From NCBI GenBank assembly GCA_050305975.1, contig JBNLGI010000019.1, positions 1 to 8,217 of the forward strand: a DNA stretch of 8,217 bases. Direction: 5' to 3'. The notes beneath the pieces were generated by a model. The model worked only from the letters and a program-made list of their open reading frames with translations. It did not search any database and had not been told where the DNA came from. Below, piece after piece: positions 6,451 through 8,217 of the stretch (its first letter is position 1; each line of letters opens with the position of its first letter). The DNA is from Thiodiazotropha sp050305975. GTDB taxonomy: Bacteria; Pseudomonadota; Gammaproteobacteria; Chromatiales; Chromatiaceae. Position numbers and translations under genes: made by a program.

Positions 6451-7173
6451 ATGGTTCCGAAACTACGCCTGATTAAACAGCGTCATCGCTGCTCACACTG
6501 TCTTTTCCGCCGCTTCTTCGTCAATGTCGGTCTCGACTGCGAAGCGATCGACCGAACGGGACAGACCACCACGACCAACATCGGCCCCTACCATCCCGGG
6601 GAGTATCTCTACCGCATGGGCGATCCCTGTAACGCCCTCTACGTGGTGCATGCCGGCGCGGTAAAAACCGAGCTGGTGACTTACGACGGCGATCTTCACA
6701 TCAGCGGCTTCTATCTCACCGGCGAGCTGTTCGGCGCGGACGGCATCCATCAGCGCCGTTTCTTATCCGACGCGATCGCGATCGAAAAAACCTGGGTGTG
6801 CGAACTCACCCTCGACAACTGGGACAGCCTCTCAAAGACCTATCCTGATCTGCAGCGGGAGCTGATCACCGAATTGGGACGCATCATCGCTCACAAGGAG
6901 AACGAAGCGCTGGCGACCCACTATCATCTGCTGGAACAGCGCCTGATGAATTTTCTCATCGATCTGCTGGAAAGGGTCAGGGTGCGCGAGGGGCACGCCT
7001 CGAACGAGATCGAGCTTTCGATGAAGAAGACAGACATCGCACGCTACCTCGGCGCAACCCCGGAATCGATCAGCCGCACCCTCGCCAAGCTGGAGAAGGC
7101 GGGCTACATCATCAACAGCGGGCGCCGTATCAGGATCATCAAGGACCACTCCTACATGGATATAGCCAGCTGA
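6451..7173 (+). CDS. FNR-family transcriptional regulator with atypical cysteine spacing
   Basis: This 240-residue protein has a Crp/Fnr cyclic-nucleotide-like sensor domain (about 40-150), a long dimerisation helix (about 150-178) and a winged helix-turn-helix (about 188-231). The recognition helix TPESISRTL carries E205, S208 and R209, matching E209, S212 and R213 of E. coli FNR and predicting TTGAT recognition. Cysteines C14, C17 and C117 (TWVCEL) align with FNR C20, C23 and C122. The third N-terminal ligand, C29 in FNR, is F23 here, and the next cysteine is C30, giving C-x2-C-x12-C in place of C-x2-C-x5-C. It may therefore bind a cluster with different oxygen sensitivity, or respond to another signal. 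GAGG at 6441-6444 lies six bases before the ATG. The gene follows the chaperone genes in the same direction with its own promoter. The perfect FNR box upstream of the operon is a likely target. Confidence 0.9.
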   Translation: MVPKLRLIKQRHRCSHCLFRRFFVNVGLDCEAIDRTGQTTTTNIGPYHPGEYLYRMGDPCNALYVVHAGAVKTELVTYDGDLHISGFYLTGELFGADGIHQRRFLSDAIAIEKTWVCELTLDNWDSLSKTYPDLQRELITELGRIIAHKENEALATHYHLLEQRLMNFLIDLLERVRVREGHASNEIELSMKKTDIARYLGATPESISRTLAKLEKAGYIINSGRRIRIIKDHSYMDIAS

Positions 7174-7292
7174 GGGAACCTGCCCCGAGGAGACCTGCAG
7201 ACACAGTTTGCCCGGCAATGATCTGCCATCGAGTCCATTGAGCCCGGCCCGACCCTGAGCCCATACCGCCGTCGATGGTTCACTAGTAGTCC
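7174..7292. other. Gap after the regulator gene
   Basis: I see no intact gene and no clear intrinsic terminator here. The reverse-strand frame of the adjacent remnant remains open through this stretch into the antisense of the regulator gene, but its protein-like character fades at about 7290. Confidence 0.35.
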
Positions 7293-7779
7293 CTACCCTG
7301 CCCGGGCCATCGCTGCCCAGACGGTAGAGCTCCCTCGCCTCCAGCTTATCCTCCACCCGGATCAGGTCGTTGATCGCCTTATCATCCGCGGCATCCATCA
7401 ATACCACCTGTTCCAGCACCATGCGGGCCGGTTCCCGGTCACTCTGGCGGTTGAGCTGATCCGCATACTCTCTGTAGTAAGCAATCTGCAGCTGCAGCAA
7501 CCTCTTGTCGTGGGCATAACGTCCACCCGCCTTCTCCAGTTGCGAGATTGCGCCCGGCAGATCCCCAGCAGCATGGAGTCTCTTCGCGCTAGCGAGCACT
7601 TGCTCCAAAATCGGCGGCTGCACAACCGCATGTGGCGAATCCATCCCGCCCGTCTGCGGCTGCGAGGTTTCCGCCGGGTCCGCCTGCTCACTTGGCGCCC
7701 CCATCATGCCGCCGACGCCCCTCCCCTCATCGGAAGCAACCGACTCGCTTGCGGGGGGTGTGTAGTAAAAAATATCGTC
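7293..7779 (-). pseudogene. Remnant of a TPR-like gene on the reverse strand
   Basis: Translated on the reverse strand, this segment reads as genuine protein. A Pro/Ser/Glu-rich linker beginning IFYYTPPASES is followed by helical repeats: LASAKRLHAAGDLPGAISQL, then a second pair around AYYREYADQL and ARMVLEQVVL. This is the alternating pattern of tetratricopeptide-like proteins. Neither end is normal. The frame continues without its own stop into the antisense of the regulator gene, ending there at 6832, and a TAG (7295-7293) is available only after a frameshift. Upstream, coding character stops at about 7779, exactly where the HybE-like fragment on the other strand begins. An ATG at 7707 with a G-rich stretch about ten bases before it (GAGGGGAGGGG) could be a start, but the linker continues upstream of it. 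I treat it as an internal fragment of a larger protein; function unknown. Confidence 0.6.
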
Positions 7780-7880
7780 TGATCGAGACCCGGGACGAAA
7801 GACTCAAACAGATAGAGCAACAGAGCAATTGGCAGCAGGAGGTTTCACGCCGGGAGTTGTTCAACAGCTTTCTCGGTTGA
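7779..7880 (+). pseudogene. Truncated second copy of the HybE-like chaperone gene tail
   Basis: Thirty-four codons ending in TGA (7878-7880) reproduce the C-terminus of the HybE-like chaperone. IESRDERLRQ becomes IETRDERLKQ, WQQEVSRREF becomes WQQEVSRREL, and the last few residues differ (NSFLG in place of GALRGQSE). There is no start codon with a ribosome site, and the upstream sequence is unrelated to the chaperone gene, so this is a 5'-truncated fragment. Several changes are silent or conservative (Arg to Lys, Met to Ile), which suggests that it came from a functional paralogue rather than decaying in place. Confidence 0.85.
7781..7858 (+). repeat. Second copy of the direct repeat
   Basis: Partner of the repeat at 6121-6198, in the same orientation. 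Similarity begins abruptly at about 7779; the preceding bases belong to the reverse-strand remnant. Confidence 0.9.
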
Positions 7881-7939
7881 TCCCGATTCCTTTGGGATTC
7901 TGTACCCGGGAACTCGCTCTCGTTTCGTGTTTCCGGCAC

Positions 7940-7968
7940 TTGCACTACCGGCCCGATTTCACTTAGAT
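7940..7968 (+). promoter_or_regulatory. Candidate sigma70-like promoter for the VgrG-like gene
   Basis: TTGCAC (7940-7945) and TTAGAT (7963-7968) are separated by 17 bases, predicting a start near 7975, about 30 bases before the ATG at 8004. Each element matches consensus at 4 of 6 positions. A sigma54 pattern was looked for and not found. Confidence 0.45.
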
Positions 7969-8003
7969 TCGTTTGCGTCAAAAATTATGCACAAGGAAGT
8001 TGC

Positions 8004-8217
8004 ATGGACATGCAGATCCCCGCCAACAAGGCGCGCATGGAATTCGCGCTGGACGGCACCCCCTACCCGGTCATCACCGTCCAAGGCGAAGAGCGTCTCA
8101 ACCAGGGCTTTTTCTTTCAGGTCGATATCCAGATCGCGCTGTATCAATATGGCGATGAGTTCGTCGGCCGCCGCGCCGAGTTGCGCTTCACCGGTGTCGA
8201 CGGCGACCGCCGCCGCC
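8004..8217 (+). CDS. VgrG-like type VI secretion spike protein, N-terminal part
   Basis: The frame starts at ATG 8004 behind AAGGAAG (7993-7999) and runs off the right edge after 71 codons. The visible sequence has the VgrG/gp27-like opening. A short beta hairpin leads into VQGEERLNQGFFFQVDI, corresponding to the family's 'L(S)-x-x-F-x-F-x-V' strand, then a spacer and the FVGRRAELRF motif equivalent to the 'LLGRPATL' strand. VgrG trimers form the tip of the type VI secretion tube, often with a C-terminal effector domain that cannot be seen here. It is probably unrelated to the respiratory operon. The identification rests on a short N-terminus. Confidence 0.7.
   Translation, partial: MDMQIPANKARMEFALDGTPYPVITVQGEERLNQGFFFQVDIQIALYQYGDEFVGRRAELRFTGVDGDRRR

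Noticed and set aside
6121..7858. Direct repeats as ends of an insertion sequence
   Set aside because: The repeats are coding sequence, 9% diverged, and no transposase or terminal inverted repeats lie between them.
7931..7950. Sigma54 promoter (GGCAC...TTGC-like) for the VgrG-like gene
   Set aside because: The GG-N10-GC spacing is not met; a sigma70-like pair fits better.

Overview
The window looks like part of a GC-rich gammaproteobacterial chromosome. Protein style, the FNR-type regulation and the type VI secretion gene at the right edge suggest a marine or sediment sulfur-cycling Chromatiales or Sedimenticola-like bacterium, but taxonomy is inference. It reads as an anaerobic-respiration locus followed by a rearranged boundary.

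Layout: (1) 1-279 is the 3' end of an unrecognised gene. (2) 280-779 is a 500-base non-coding stretch. It holds a REP-like hairpin array (358-454), a perfect FNR box TTGATCCATATCAA (623-636) and a sigma70-like promoter whose predicted start lies about 61 bases from the box centre. (3) 780-6229 is a tight five-gene cluster on the + strand. It encodes a Tat-exported molybdopterin catalytic subunit, a four-cluster ferredoxin subunit, an NrfD/PsrC membrane subunit, a TorD-family chaperone and a HybE-family chaperone. (4) 6230-7173 holds a promoter with an inverted repeat and an FNR-family regulator with an unusual cysteine pattern. (5) 7174-8003 is a scar-like stretch. It has a reverse-strand TPR-like gene remnant without a convincing start or stop, abutting a duplicated 34-codon piece of the HybE-like gene. 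(6) 8004 to the right edge is the start of a VgrG-like gene.

Proposed working model: the first three genes form a PsrABC/TtrABC-type complex. Quinol is oxidised at the NrfD subunit, electrons pass through the ferredoxin subunit, and an unknown periplasmic substrate (possibly a sulfur, selenium or arsenic oxyanion, or polysulfide) is reduced. The two chaperones would load cofactor and hold back Tat export until folding is complete. The regulator has the E-xx-S-R recognition helix expected to bind TTGAT half-sites, so it may switch on the operon through the 623-636 box. The most notable points are a hydrogenase-type chaperone in a molybdoenzyme operon, its Tat-like C-terminal motif, the regulator's displaced third cysteine, and the duplicated chaperone tail.
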